Part shown: in pieces, positions 1 through 10,682 of the stretch
Numbering within the stretch: the stretch's first letter is position 1
Layout of the letters: every line of letters begins with the position of its first letter
Origin: Paracoccaceae bacterium
GTDB taxonomy: Bacteria > Pseudomonadota > Alphaproteobacteria > Rhodobacterales > Rhodobacteraceae
NCBI GenBank assembly: GCA_013003075.1
Contig: JABDLJ010000027.1
Location: 1-64,000, forward strand
Reading direction: 5' to 3'
Length of the DNA: 64,000 nucleotides
Notes under the pieces: model-generated
What the model saw: the letters and a program-made list of their open reading frames with translations, nothing else
Databases searched by the model: none
What the model was told of the DNA's origin: nothing
Program-made: the position numbers and the translations under genes

Positions 1-712
1 TGGGTCGGGTGAACCGGCTGTTCGCGCGCCGCGTGAACGCCGTGGCCTGCGGCACCTGGCCCACGGAACTGCCGGCGGGCGTCGAAGGGGTGCACACCGG
101 CAACCCGGTTCGCTCCGCCATCCTGGAAAGCGCGGCGGCGCCCTATACTCCGCCGGGGGACGGTCCGCTGTCGCTTCTGGTGATCGGCGGCAGCCAGGGC
201 GCGCGCATCCTGTCGGACTTCGTGCCGCACGCCATCGCCATGCTGCCCGACACGCTGAAACGCAATATCCGCGTGGCCCATCAGGCGCGCGGCGAGGACG
301 AGGCCCGCGTGCGCGCCTTCTACGGTGAAAACGAGATCGAGGCCGAGGTTGCCCCCTTCTTTCAGGACGTCCCCAAGCGCATCGCGAACGCGCAGCTTGT
401 GATCAGCCGCGCGGGTGCGTCGTCGATCGCCGATATCAGCGTCATCGGGCGCCCCTCTATCCTGGTGCCCTTCGCCGCCGCCGCCGCCGACCACCAGACC
501 GCGAACGCCCGTGCACTGGTCGAGGCGGAAGCCGCTATCCTGATCCCCGAGCGAAAGCTTGAACCTGCGGCCCTGTCAGAGCAGATAGAGACCATCCTGT
601 CGCAGCCCGCTGCCGCCGACCAGATGGCGCAAAATGCGCTGGCGGCGGGCCGTCCGGACGCGACAGAGCGCCTGGTCACCCTTGTCGAAACACTCGCCGC
701 GAAAGGCAAAGC

Positions 713-716
<4 letters not shown>
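1..716 (+). CDS. murG: MurG (lipid II synthase), 5'-truncated by window edge
   Basis: UDP-N-acetylglucosamine--undecaprenyl-pyrophosphoryl-MurNAc-pentapeptide transferase, which makes lipid II at the inner face of the cytoplasmic membrane. About 237 C-terminal residues are present. The frame is open to base 3, and [11 protein letters not shown] at the edge is internal to the family (usual length about 360), so the start lies upstream. The GT-B C-terminal domain is visible: the GGSQGA nucleotide-binding loop and the [11 protein letters not shown] stretch followed by PSILVPF. The stop overlaps the murC start (ATGA), as in a translationally coupled division and cell-wall operon. Confidence 0.95.
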
Positions 717-2116
<1,400 letters not shown>

Positions 2117-2221
2117 GGCCGCACGCCGCGCTTTGCTGTTGCTAAGATGCGCGGTAATTCCTTATTTGGGCCAGTTTTTGATGCTAGACGGCGCAGGAAT
2201 CCCTTATTTCCGGAGACGCGT

Positions 2222-2476
2222 ATGAGCCTGTCGATGTTGTTTGGATGCCTTTGGGTGCTGGCCTCGGCCGCTGTGGCGCTGCTGCCGATGCGTCATCAAT
2301 ACGTGCCCGGAGTCGCGCTTTTGATCGCAGCGCCGGTGCTGATCGGTCTGATCGGGTACGAGCACGGCTGGTTCGCGCTTGCCATCGCTTTGTTTGCCTT
2401 CGTATCGATGTTCCGCAATCCTCTGATCTACCTTTGGAAGCGCGCCCGTGGCGAAAGGCCCCGGATCCCGCAATGA
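2222..2476 (+). CDS. DUF2484 family small membrane protein (copy 1)
   Basis: An 84-residue protein of unknown function, mostly hydrophobic. It has about three membrane segments (LFGCLWVLASAAVALL, the VALLIAAPVLIGLIGY region, FALAIALFAFVSMF) followed by a basic tail NPLIYLWKRARGERP. I chose ATG 2222, the start of the family-like MSLSMLFGCLW; an upstream in-frame start at 2147 would add a polar stretch unlike the family. It sits between murC and murB, where rhodobacteria commonly carry DUF2484 genes. Its stop overlaps the start of a second, related gene (ATGA). A role in envelope synthesis is only inferred from position. Confidence 0.8.
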   Translation: MSLSMLFGCLWVLASAAVALLPMRHQYVPGVALLIAAPVLIGLIGYEHGWFALAIALFAFVSMFRNPLIYLWKRARGERPRIPQ

Positions 2477-2736
2477 GCATGAGCCTCTCCTTTGCCTTCG
2501 GCCTTTTGTGGATGGTGCTGGCCAACGTGCTGGGCCTCATCCCCAGCCGCGACAATCACTGGCGCCGGGCCTATTTCCTGATCGGGATCGGCATTCCGCT
2601 ACTGGTCTGGATCACCTATGAAAACGGTGTTGTCGCCGGGCTTTTGTGCTTTGCTGCGGCCGCCTCGATCCTGCGCTGGCCGCTTCGGTATCTCTGGCGC
2701 TGGATGCGCGCCCGGACCAGGCGCACCGCGTCATGA
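2473..2736 (+). CDS. DUF2484 family small membrane protein (copy 2)
   Basis: An 87-residue paralogue of the preceding gene. Both share the plan S-L-S-x-x-F-G-x-L-W, a pair of hydrophobic helices and a C-terminal R-x-P-L-x-Y-L-W-x-x-x-R motif (here [14 protein letters not shown]). It starts at the ATG overlapping the stop of copy 1 and ends in an ATGA overlap with murB, so all three are likely translated together. There is no catalytic motif. The function is unknown. Confidence 0.8.
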   Translation: MSMSLSFAFGLLWMVLANVLGLIPSRDNHWRRAYFLIGIGIPLLVWITYENGVVAGLLCFAAAASILRWPLRYLWRWMRARTRRTAS

Positions 2737-3668
2737 CACTGCCGCAGGTGCGGGGGCGCCTGACCGAAAACCGGCCCTTGGCCGACCTGACTTGGCTGCG
2801 CGTCGGCGGGCCGGCGGACTGGCTCTTTCAGCCGGCCGACGAAGACGATCTGGAGGACTTTGTCGCCGCGCTCGATCCCAAGATCGCGGTGTTCCCGATG
2901 GGCGTCGGCTCGAACCTGATCGTGCGCGATGGCGGGCTTCGCGCCGTTGTGATCCGCCTGGGGCGCGGCTTCAACCACATCGATATCGAGGGCGTCCGCG
3001 TCACCTGCGGCGCGGCCGCGCTGGATGCGCATGTCGCCAAGCGTGCCGCCGAAGCCGGGGTCGATCTGACCTTCCTGCGCACCATCCCCGGCAGCATTGG
3101 CGGGGCGGTGCGGATGAATGCCGGCTGCTATGGCAGCTATACCGCCGATGCCTTCGTCAGCGCCCGGGCGATCCTGCGCAGCGGCGAAGAGATCACTCTG
3201 GACAAGGCCGATCTGGCCTTCGCCTACCGCCACTCGGAATTGCCCGAGGGCGCGGTGCTGGTCGAGGCGACCCTGGAGGGGTCACTTGGTGATCCTGAAG
3301 ATCTGGCCGCCCGTATGGCCGAGCAGCTTGCCAAGCGCGACGCTACCCAGCCCACGCGTGACCGTACCGCCGGTTCGACGTTTCGAAATCCGGCCGGTTT
3401 CAGCTCTACCGGCCGGGCCGACGACACGCACGAGTTGAAGGCCTGGAAGGTGATCGAGGACGCCGGATTGCGCGGAGCGATTCTCGGCCGGGCGCAGATG
3501 AACCCCATGCATCCCAACTTCCTGACCAATATGGGGGGGGCCACGGCCCGGGAACTGGAAGATCTGGGCGAGATGGTGCGCGATAAGGTATTTCAAAACA
3601 GCGGAATATCGTTAGAATGGGAAATCATGAGGGTCGGCGAAACGGCCCCTGATAGAGGCACGAACTGA
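2733..3668 (+). CDS. murB: UDP-N-acetylenolpyruvoylglucosamine reductase MurB
   Basis: FAD-dependent enzyme that reduces UDP-GlcNAc-enolpyruvate to UDP-MurNAc with NADPH. It is 311 residues from ATG 2733, which overlaps the previous stop; longer in-frame starts would run through the DUF2484 gene. The FAD-binding PCMH domain shows [26 protein letters not shown] and [18 protein letters not shown]. The C-terminal domain has AGSTFRNP, whose serine is the expected proton donor, and a late LEWEI glutamate. This is the short type II form usual in alphaproteobacteria. Confidence 0.96.
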   Translation: MTLPQVRGRLTENRPLADLTWLRVGGPADWLFQPADEDDLEDFVAALDPKIAVFPMGVGSNLIVRDGGLRAVVIRLGRGFNHIDIEGVRVTCGAAALDAHVAKRAAEAGVDLTFLRTIPGSIGGAVRMNAGCYGSYTADAFVSARAILRSGEEITLDKADLAFAYRHSELPEGAVLVEATLEGSLGDPEDLAARMAEQLAKRDATQPTRDRTAGSTFRNPAGFSSTGRADDTHELKAWKVIEDAGLRGAILGRAQMNPMHPNFLTNMGGATARELEDLGEMVRDKVFQNSGISLEWEIMRVGETAPDRGTN

Positions 3669-3720
3669 CAAACCAGAATGCGAGCCGGACAAATGGCTCC
3701 AAACGGCGTGAGTGGCGGGT

Positions 3721-4635
3721 ATGTCGAGCAGGACAACCCCCAAAGTGGCGGTACTGATGGGCGGACCCTCGGCTGAGCGCGAGGTGTCGCTATCGTCGGG
3801 ACATGAATGCGCGGCCGCTTTGCGGGAGGCAGATTTTGAGGTGATCGAACTGGACGCTGGCCCGGATGTGGCCGCGCGCCTGATCGAGATCGCGCCTGAT
3901 GTCGTCTTCAACGCGCTGCATGGCCGGTTCGGAGAAGATGGCTGTGTGCAGGGCATCCTGGAATGGCTGCGCATCCCCTACACCCATTCCGGCGTTCTGT
4001 CTTCGGCGCTTGCGATGGACAAGCAGAAATCCAAGGCCGCGTTCCAGGCGGCGGGCCTGCCGGTCATGGACAGTATGATCGCAGGCAAGTCCGAGGTCTC
4101 GGCGCGCCACGTGATGGCGCCGCCCTATGTCGTGAAGCCCAACAACGAAGGCTCTTCTGTCGGCATCTATATCGTCGCCGAGGGCAGTAACGGCCCGCCC
4201 GAGCTTGACGATGCCATGCCCGATCAGGTGATGGTTGAGACCTATGCGCCGGGACGCGAGCTGACGACCACCGTGATGGGGGACCGCGCGCTGGGCGTCA
4301 CCGACATCGTCACGGACGGCTGGTACGACTATACCGCCAAATACGCGCCGGGCGGCTCACGGCACGTGGTGCCCGCCGATATTCCCAAAGAGATCACCGA
4401 GGCCTGCAACGATTATGCCCTGCGCGCGCATGTCGCTCTGGGGTGCCGCGGCGTATCGCGCACCGATTTTCGCTGGGACGAGACACGCGGGCTCGATGGG
4501 CTGATCTTGCTGGAGATCAACACCCAACCGGGCATGACGCCGACCTCGCTGGTGCCCGAACAGGCCGCCGCGCATGGTATCAGTTTCCCGCAGCTCTGCG
4601 CCTGGATCGTGGAGGACGCGTCATGCGATCGCTGA
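3721..4635 (+). CDS. ddl: D-alanine--D-alanine ligase
   Basis: ATP-grasp ligase that makes D-Ala-D-Ala for the peptidoglycan stem. From ATG 3721 it is 304 residues, normal for the short DdlB type; a GTG at 3712 in the same frame is an alternative start. The N-terminal substrate domain has [17 protein letters not shown]. The ATP-grasp part has [15 protein letters not shown] and the metal-binding [20 protein letters not shown]. The 3' end overlaps ftsQ by 13 nt. A gap of about 50 nt after murB holds no obvious promoter. Confidence 0.96.
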   Translation: MSSRTTPKVAVLMGGPSAEREVSLSSGHECAAALREADFEVIELDAGPDVAARLIEIAPDVVFNALHGRFGEDGCVQGILEWLRIPYTHSGVLSSALAMDKQKSKAAFQAAGLPVMDSMIAGKSEVSARHVMAPPYVVKPNNEGSSVGIYIVAEGSNGPPELDDAMPDQVMVETYAPGRELTTTVMGDRALGVTDIVTDGWYDYTAKYAPGGSRHVVPADIPKEITEACNDYALRAHVALGCRGVSRTDFRWDETRGLDGLILLEINTQPGMTPTSLVPEQAAAHGISFPQLCAWIVEDASCDR

Positions 4636-5495
4636 TCCGCCGCGATCCTGCGCCCTCGCGCTGGGCCTATCGCCGCCAGCGGCTGATGCTGACGCCGCTC
4701 TTCCGCTTCTTTTTGAAATATGGGCTGCCGGTGGGCATCCTGGGGCTTGCCACGGGGCTGTACTTCGCCGAAGCCGAGCGCCGCGAGGCGATGATCGTCG
4801 CCGCCGGCGAGATCCGCCGCCAGATCGAAGAGCGGCCCGAGTTCATGGTCAACCTGATGGCCATCGACGGCGCCTCGGCGGAGGTCGCCGAGGATATCCG
4901 CGAGATCGTGCCGCTGGACTTCCCGATCAGCTCTTTCGATCTGGAGTTGACCGAAATCAAGGAGCGGGCCGAAGAGCTTGACGCGGTCGCGCGCGCCGAC
5001 GTGCGTATCCGCTCCGGCGGGGTCCTGCAGCTTGATATCGCCGAGCGCACACCCGCCGTCGTCTGGCGCACCGAGGATGGGCTGGAGCTGCTCGATGCCG
5101 AGGGTCACCGCGTTGCCGAACTGGCCCGCCGCGCGGATCGCCCTGATCTGCCGCTTCTGGCCGGCGCGGCGGCCGAGGATGTCGTGCCCGAAGCCCTGAC
5201 GCTTCTGCAGTTGTCGGCCCCGATAGAGCGGCGCATCCGCGGCCTTCTGCGCGTCGGCGAGCGGCGCTGGGACGTGGTGCTGGACAAGGGCCAGCGCATC
5301 ATGCTGCCCGAGGCCGATCCGATGGCGGCCCTTCAACGCGTCATCGCGCTCGACCAGGCACGCGACCTGCTTGCCCGCGACTTGACCGTCGTCGATATGC
5401 GCAACCCGGACCGCCCAACACTGCGCCTTGGCCAGAATGCCGTCGAGACATTTCGCGAGATCATCTTTGCCCCCAAGGAGCCGACCCGTCCATGA
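4623..5495 (+). CDS. ftsQ: Cell division protein FtsQ
   Basis: Bitopic divisome protein that links the early and late division proteins in the periplasm. It is 290 residues from ATG 4623, which lies inside the ddl 3' end. It has a basic cytoplasmic head ([15 protein letters not shown]), one membrane helix at roughly residues 32-48, a POTRA-like segment (residues about 80-140), and a FtsQ domain with [22 protein letters not shown]. The stop overlaps ftsA (ATGA). Sequence conservation in FtsQ is low; position and layout make the call secure. Confidence 0.93.
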   Translation: MRSLIRRDPAPSRWAYRRQRLMLTPLFRFFLKYGLPVGILGLATGLYFAEAERREAMIVAAGEIRRQIEERPEFMVNLMAIDGASAEVAEDIREIVPLDFPISSFDLELTEIKERAEELDAVARADVRIRSGGVLQLDIAERTPAVVWRTEDGLELLDAEGHRVAELARRADRPDLPLLAGAAAEDVVPEALTLLQLSAPIERRIRGLLRVGERRWDVVLDKGQRIMLPEADPMAALQRVIALDQARDLLARDLTVVDMRNPDRPTLRLGQNAVETFREIIFAPKEPTRP

Positions 5496-6826
5496 CCGAC
5501 CTTTACCAAAGCCAGCGCACGATGCGCGCCATGCGCCGGGCCGCCATGCAACGCGGAGTGATCGCGATCCTCGATGTGGGCACATCGAAGATCGCCTGCC
5601 TGATCTTGCGGTTCGACGGGCCAGAGCGGGACGGTGCAAGCGACGGGATCGGCTCGCTGGCGGGCCAGTCCTCGTTCCGGGTGATCGGCGCCTCCACCAC
5701 CCGCTCGCGCGGGGTGCGACTGGGCGAGATTCACATCATGCAGGAAACCGAACGCGCCATCCGCACCGCGGTTCAGGGCGCGCAAAAGATGGCCGCGGTT
5801 CGGGTCGATCACGCGATCGTCTGTATCTCGGGCGGCCAGCCGCGCTCTTACGGGCTTGCCGGCGAGGTGGCGATCGAGGGCATGCAGGTCACCGAGGCCG
5901 ACGTCGCCCGCGTGCTGACGGCCTGCGATGTTCCCGACTACGGCGATGACCGCGAGGTCCTGCACGCACAACCGGTGAATTTTGCGCTCGACCAGCGAAC
6001 CGGACTTGGCGATCCGCGCGGCCAGATCGGCCACCGGCTGGCCTGCGACATGCACATGCTGACGATCGATGCCCGGCTGATCCAGAACCTCCTTTACTGC
6101 GTCAAACGGTGCGATCTTGAACTGGCCGGGCTGGCCTCGTCGGCCTACGCCTCGGGGATCGCCAGCCTTGTCGAGGACGAGCAGGAACTGGGCGCCGCCT
6201 GCGTCGATATGGGCGGCGGCGCCACGGGCCTTTCGGTCTTCATCAAGAAGCACATGATCTATTCCGACGCGGTCCGGCTGGGCGGCGACCACGTGACGAT
6301 GGATATTGCCAAGGGGCTGCAGATCCCCTTCAACGTGGCCGAGCGGATCAAGACCTTTCACGGCGGCGTCGTGGCGACGGGCATGGATGACCGCGACCTG
6401 ATCGAGCTTGGCGGCAACACCGGTGACTGGGATCGCGACAGGCGCACGGTCAGCCGGTCCGAACTGATCGGCATCATCCGTCCGCGCATCGAAGAGTTGC
6501 TCGAAGACGTTCGCGCCCGGTTGGACGTGGCCGGCTTCGACCACCTGCCCAGCCAGCAGATCGTGCTGACCGGCGGCGCAAGCCAGATGCCGGGGCTTGA
6601 TGTGCTGGCGCCGAAGATCCTCGGACAACAGGTAAGAATCGGTCGGCCCCTGCGTGTTCAAGGGCTTCCACAAGCGGCAACGGGCGCAGCCTTTGCAAGC
6701 TCGGTAGGGTTGAGTTTGTTCGCAGCGCACCCGCAAGACGAGTGGTGGGATTTTGAGATCCCAGCCGAAGGTCACCCCCGAAGATCGCTTCGAAAGGCGG
6801 TAAAATGGTTAAAAGACAACTGGTAA
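5492..6826 (+). CDS. ftsA: Cell division protein FtsA
   Basis: Actin-like ATPase that tethers FtsZ filaments to the membrane. At 444 residues it has the normal length. Visible elements are the phosphate-1 loop ILDVGTSKIAC near residue 30, the SHS2-like 1C domain, the phosphate-2 region CVDMGGGATGLSVF and the adenosine loop LTGGASQMPGLD. The C-terminal RKAVKWLKDNW is amphipathic and fits the membrane-targeting helix. It is the last gene of the ATGA-coupled run that starts at murG; a 202-nt gap then separates it from ftsZ. Confidence 0.96.
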   Translation: MTDLYQSQRTMRAMRRAAMQRGVIAILDVGTSKIACLILRFDGPERDGASDGIGSLAGQSSFRVIGASTTRSRGVRLGEIHIMQETERAIRTAVQGAQKMAAVRVDHAIVCISGGQPRSYGLAGEVAIEGMQVTEADVARVLTACDVPDYGDDREVLHAQPVNFALDQRTGLGDPRGQIGHRLACDMHMLTIDARLIQNLLYCVKRCDLELAGLASSAYASGIASLVEDEQELGAACVDMGGGATGLSVFIKKHMIYSDAVRLGGDHVTMDIAKGLQIPFNVAERIKTFHGGVVATGMDDRDLIELGGNTGDWDRDRRTVSRSELIGIIRPRIEELLEDVRARLDVAGFDHLPSQQIVLTGGASQMPGLDVLAPKILGQQVRIGRPLRVQGLPQAATGAAFASSVGLSLFAAHPQDEWWDFEIPAEGHPRRSLRKAVKWLKDNW

Positions 6827-7028
6827 CCACAACATCTTCACACGACGGCAAGATACCGCCGATTGTGTCGGGCCAGACACCAGATTTTGTGGCGTTTTTG
6901 CGTTTTTCCCGTGACGTTTGCGGCTCTTTTGACTAAGTTGCCCCACACGTCGAAACAGTTCGCCCGGCCCAGGGCGCAAAGAAATCGCCTCGCCCGGGGC
7001 GCCAGAAAACAGACAGGCGGATAGTAAG
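6827..7028. other. ftsA-ftsZ intergenic region
   Basis: 202 nt with no gene. Its length and its lower GC near 6830-6935 than in the flanking genes suggest a separate ftsZ promoter. A TTGACT hexamer lies at 6929-6934 but no good -10 box follows at 16-18 nt, so no promoter is called. Confidence 0.4.
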
Positions 7029-8570
7029 ATGACATTGAATTTGATGATGCCACAGCAGCATGACCTCAAACCGCGGATCACCGTATTTGGTGTAGGAGGC
7101 GCGGGCGGAAATGCCGTCAACAACATGATCGAGAAGAAGCTCGATGGCGTTGAATTCGTCGTGGCCAACACCGATGCGCAGGCATTACAGCAATCGACCG
7201 CATCCAACCGTATCCAGATGGGCGTGAAGGTCACCGAAGGCCTCGGCGCCGGTGCACGCCCCTCGGTGGGCGCAGCCGCCGCCGAAGAGACCATCGAAGA
7301 GATCGTCGACCAACTGGCCGGCGCGCATATGTGCTTCATCACCGCCGGTATGGGTGGCGGCACCGGCACCGGCGCCGCGCCGATCATCGCGCAGGCGGCG
7401 CGCGAACTGGGCGTTCTGACGGTCGGCGTTGTGACCAAACCCTTCCAGTTCGAGGGCGCCAAGCGGATGCGTCAGGCCGAGGACGGCGTGGAGATACTGC
7501 AGAAGATGGTCGACACGCTGATCATCATCCCCAACCAGAACCTCTTCCGGCTGGCCAACGAGAACACGACCTTCACCGAGGCGTTTTCGATGGCGGACGA
7601 TGTGCTCTATCAGGGCGTCAAGGGCGTGACCGACCTGATGGTCCGCCCGGGCCTGATCAACCTCGACTTCGCCGATGTGCGCGCCGTAATGGACGAGATG
7701 GGCAAAGCGATGATGGGCACCGGCGAGGGCGACGGCGACAACCGCGCGGTGGACGCCGCCGAGAAGGCGATCGCCAACCCGCTTCTGGACGAGATCAGCC
7801 TCAAGGGCGCCAAGGGCGTGCTGATCAACATCACCGGCAGCCACGATCTGACGCTGTTCGAGTTGGACGAGGCGGCCAACCGCATCCGCGAGGAAGTGGA
7901 CGCCGACGCCAACATCATCGTCGGCTCGACGCTGGACACCGAGATGGAAGGCACCATGCGCGTGTCGGTCGTCGCGACCGGCATCGATGCCAACGTCAAG
8001 GCAACCGAAACGCCGGTTGCGCGCCGCTCGATGGCCGCGCCGCTGAGCCAGCCGGCCGAAGCGGACGCGCCAGCTGAAGAGCCAGTGGAACCGGCCCTGG
8101 CCGTGGCCGCAGAAGCGGCGCCGGAAGAGCCGACCCTCTTTGAAAGCACGCGTCCCGCAGCAGAAGCAGAAACCGACGATTTGCCGCCGCCAGCCTATCG
8201 CCATGACGCTCCGGCGTTCCAGCCGCGCGCCGAAGCGCCTGCCGCGCAAGCAGAGCCGGCGCGTCCGGGCGAGCCCTCGGCCGAAGCGCTGGCCCGGCTC
8301 CAGTCGGCGGTGCGCCAGGCGCCCTCGGCCCAGGGTACCAGCCCTGCCGCGCCGCGGCCTGCCGGGACCGCTTCGACGGCAGAGCGTCCGCGCTTCGGGA
8401 TCAACTCGCTGATCGGACGCATGACCGGGCATCCCGGCGAAGCCGCCGAACGGCCCAAGCAGGCGGTGCGCCAGCAGCCACAGGTCAAGGCGCGCACCGA
8501 GCCGCAAGAGATGTCGGCAGAAGAAGAGCGGATCGAAATTCCCGCTTTCCTGCGCCGCCAAGCCAACTGA
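7029..8570 (+). CDS. ftsZ: Cell division protein FtsZ
   Basis: Tubulin-like GTPase that forms the Z ring. The N-terminal GTPase core starts with [17 protein letters not shown], carries the tubulin signature GGGTGTG at residues 109-115, and runs to about residue 320. It is followed by an unusually long, Ala/Pro/Glu-rich linker of roughly 170 residues, then the conserved C-terminal peptide [12 protein letters not shown] that binds FtsA. At 513 residues it is longer than the roughly 380 of enteric FtsZ, but long linkers are usual in alphaproteobacteria. A strong intrinsic terminator follows at 8595. Confidence 0.98.
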   Translation: MTLNLMMPQQHDLKPRITVFGVGGAGGNAVNNMIEKKLDGVEFVVANTDAQALQQSTASNRIQMGVKVTEGLGAGARPSVGAAAAEETIEEIVDQLAGAHMCFITAGMGGGTGTGAAPIIAQAARELGVLTVGVVTKPFQFEGAKRMRQAEDGVEILQKMVDTLIIIPNQNLFRLANENTTFTEAFSMADDVLYQGVKGVTDLMVRPGLINLDFADVRAVMDEMGKAMMGTGEGDGDNRAVDAAEKAIANPLLDEISLKGAKGVLINITGSHDLTLFELDEAANRIREEVDADANIIVGSTLDTEMEGTMRVSVVATGIDANVKATETPVARRSMAAPLSQPAEADAPAEEPVEPALAVAAEAAPEEPTLFESTRPAAEAETDDLPPPAYRHDAPAFQPRAEAPAAQAEPARPGEPSAEALARLQSAVRQAPSAQGTSPAAPRPAGTASTAERPRFGINSLIGRMTGHPGEAAERPKQAVRQQPQVKARTEPQEMSAEEERIEIPAFLRRQAN

Positions 8571-8594
8571 GCCGATCACATGTGAAACTGAAAG

Positions 8595-8617
8595 GGCGAG
8601 CTTCGGCTCGCCTTTTT
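8595..8617 (+). terminator. Intrinsic terminator after ftsZ
   Basis: Perfect 7-bp stem GGCGAGC / GCTCGCC closed by a TTCG tetraloop and followed directly by five T residues. It lies 25 nt after the ftsZ stop and separates the division cluster from lpxC. Confidence 0.92.
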
Positions 8618-8791
8618 CGTTTCTTTTCATGGGCCTAAAATGCACATTCTCGGAAGTTGGCGAATTTACGCCGACGCGATTCGCGCATGTTTCAGTCGGT
8701 TACAAAGATTGAGTTGAGTAATATGCGGTGTCGCCATACCTCCTAGCCGTGACCGGGCAGCAGACTTGGTAAAAAAGCTTGAGGTAGCACA

Positions 8792-9715
8792 GTGCAAACG
8801 ACGATCAGATCTTCTCTGAGTTTCAGGGGGCGTGGCCTTCACACCGGCCGCAAGACCTCTATGACGCTGCATCCTGCCTCTGCGGAATACGGTATCTGGT
8901 TCCGCCGGACCGACGTGCTGGACCGTGATCCGATGATCGCCGCGCGATGGGACGCCGTGGTCGCCTCTGAACTGTGCACCAAGCTTGCCAATGCCGACGG
9001 CGTGACGGTCTCGACGATCGAGCACATCATGGCTGCGCTGGCGGGCACCGGGATCAGCAACGTCCTGATCGATATCGACGGCCCCGAGGTTCCAATCCTC
9101 GATGGCAGCGCGGCAGAGTTCGTTGCGGGCATCCTCGCCAAAGGCGTGCAGGGGCAGACCGCTCCGGTTCGCGCGATCGAAATCCTCGAGCCGGTCGAAG
9201 TACGCAACGGTTCGGCCTATGCACGGCTAAAGCCCTCCGCCGCTTTCGAAATCGACTTTCAGATCGAGTTCTCCGAGGCGGCCATCGGCACGCAGCACAA
9301 GACACTGAACATGGCCAATGGCGCGTTCGTCCGCGAACTTTGCGACAGCCGCACCTTCTGCCGCCACGAGGATGTCCAGGTGATGCGCGCCCGCGGACTG
9401 GCCTTGGGCGGCACGATGGACAACGCGGTCGTGGTCGATGGTGACGAGGTGCTCACCCCCGGCGGGCTGCGGCATGCCGATGAGGCTGTGCGCCACAAGA
9501 TGCTGGATGCCCTGGGCGATCTTCTGCTGGCCGGTGCGCCGCTTCTGGCCCGCTACGAGGGTCACAAGGCTGGTCACGCAATGACGGCCGCTCTTCTCAA
9601 GACGCTTTTCGCACGCCCCGAAGCCTTCCGGATCGTGGAATGCGACAGCGTGCAAAGCGCGCGCCTGCCAGGTGCCGGTCTCAGCCGCGCCGACGCACCG
9701 GCACTTGCCGCCTGA
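8792..9715 (+). CDS. lpxC: UDP-3-O-acyl-N-acetylglucosamine deacetylase LpxC
   Basis: Zinc hydrolase catalysing the committed step of lipid A synthesis in the cytoplasm. It is 307 residues, starting at GTG 8792 preceded by GAGGT. Zinc ligands can be placed at H78 (TIEHIMAAL), H235 and D239 (HKMLD), and the general base at H262 (KAGHAM), offset by about three from E. coli H79/H238/D242/H265. The N-terminal GRGLHTG and LHPA motifs are present. It has its own upstream gap of about 170 nt after the ftsZ terminator. Confidence 0.97.
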   Translation: MQTTIRSSLSFRGRGLHTGRKTSMTLHPASAEYGIWFRRTDVLDRDPMIAARWDAVVASELCTKLANADGVTVSTIEHIMAALAGTGISNVLIDIDGPEVPILDGSAAEFVAGILAKGVQGQTAPVRAIEILEPVEVRNGSAYARLKPSAAFEIDFQIEFSEAAIGTQHKTLNMANGAFVRELCDSRTFCRHEDVQVMRARGLALGGTMDNAVVVDGDEVLTPGGLRHADEAVRHKMLDALGDLLLAGAPLLARYEGHKAGHAMTAALLKTLFARPEAFRIVECDSVQSARLPGAGLSRADAPALAA

Positions 9716-9823
9716 TCTGATGCCTGCGCCCGCGGCGCTCAAAGCCGTTTTGCACCGATTTTTTCTATGCTAAACACCCATGACCCGGTGCGTACCGCGC
9801 TTGGGTGCAAGGTGAGGCGCAGG

Positions 9824-10663
9824 ATGTTCAAGGCACAACTCAGACAGACCGCCGGTGTTGTGGCGCTTTCGGTCGTGCTTTCGGCTTGTGGCCAAAGCGA
9901 GACCGACCGCCAGCAGCCGCTCGACAGCTTCAGCGCCGAAGAGATCTACCAGCGCGGCGAGTTCGAGCTGAACGAGAATAACCCCGAGGAAGCCGCGCGT
10001 TACTTCGGCGAGGTCGAGCGGCTTTATCCCTATTCCGAATGGGCCAAGCGCGGGCTGATCATGCAGGCCTTCGCGCATCACCGCGACCGCGAATACGAGC
10101 TGAGCCGCGCCAGTGCGCAGCGCTTTCTCGACTTCTTTCCGGGCGACGAGGACGCGGCCTATGCTCAGTATCTGCTAGCCCTCAGCTATTACGATCAGAT
10201 CGACGATATCGGCCGCGACCAGGGCCTGACGTTCCAGGCGCTGCAGGCCTTGCGCGTCGTGATCGAGCAGTATCCCGAAAGCGAGTACGCCAATTCGGCG
10301 ATCCTGAAGTTCGATCTGGCCTTCGACCATCTTGCCGGCAAGGAGATGGAAGTCGGGCGCTTCTACCTGCGCCGCGGCCACTACACCGCGGCCATCAACC
10401 GCTTCCAGGTGGTCGTGCAAGAGTTCCAGACCACCACGCACACCGCCGAGGCACTGCACCGGCTGGTGGAGGCGTACCTGTCGCTTGGCCTGACCGACGA
10501 GGCGCAGACCGCGGGCGCCATCCTGGGCTACAATTTCCAGTCAACCGACTGGTATCAGGAGAGTTTTACGCTTCTGACCGGCCAGGGGCTGCGATTGGAG
10601 CCAGCCGGCGACAGCTGGCTCTCGCAGCTTTATCGCCAGACGGTGCTGGGCGAGTGGATCTGA
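9824..10663 (+). CDS. bamD: Outer membrane assembly lipoprotein BamD
   Basis: Essential lipoprotein partner of BamA in beta-barrel insertion at the inner face of the outer membrane. From ATG 9824 it is 279 residues with a lipoprotein signal peptide ending in the lipobox LSAC; an in-frame ATG at 9767 would add an untypical extension. TPR-like helical repeats follow (residues about 40-240), with motifs such as EEIYQRGEFELNENN and YPYSEWAKRG. Placement after lpxC and before recN is typical for alphaproteobacteria. Confidence 0.94.
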   Translation: MFKAQLRQTAGVVALSVVLSACGQSETDRQQPLDSFSAEEIYQRGEFELNENNPEEAARYFGEVERLYPYSEWAKRGLIMQAFAHHRDREYELSRASAQRFLDFFPGDEDAAYAQYLLALSYYDQIDDIGRDQGLTFQALQALRVVIEQYPESEYANSAILKFDLAFDHLAGKEMEVGRFYLRRGHYTAAINRFQVVVQEFQTTTHTAEALHRLVEAYLSLGLTDEAQTAGAILGYNFQSTDWYQESFTLLTGQGLRLEPAGDSWLSQLYRQTVLGEWI

Positions 10664-10682
10664 CACCGGGGCACGGCGCACG

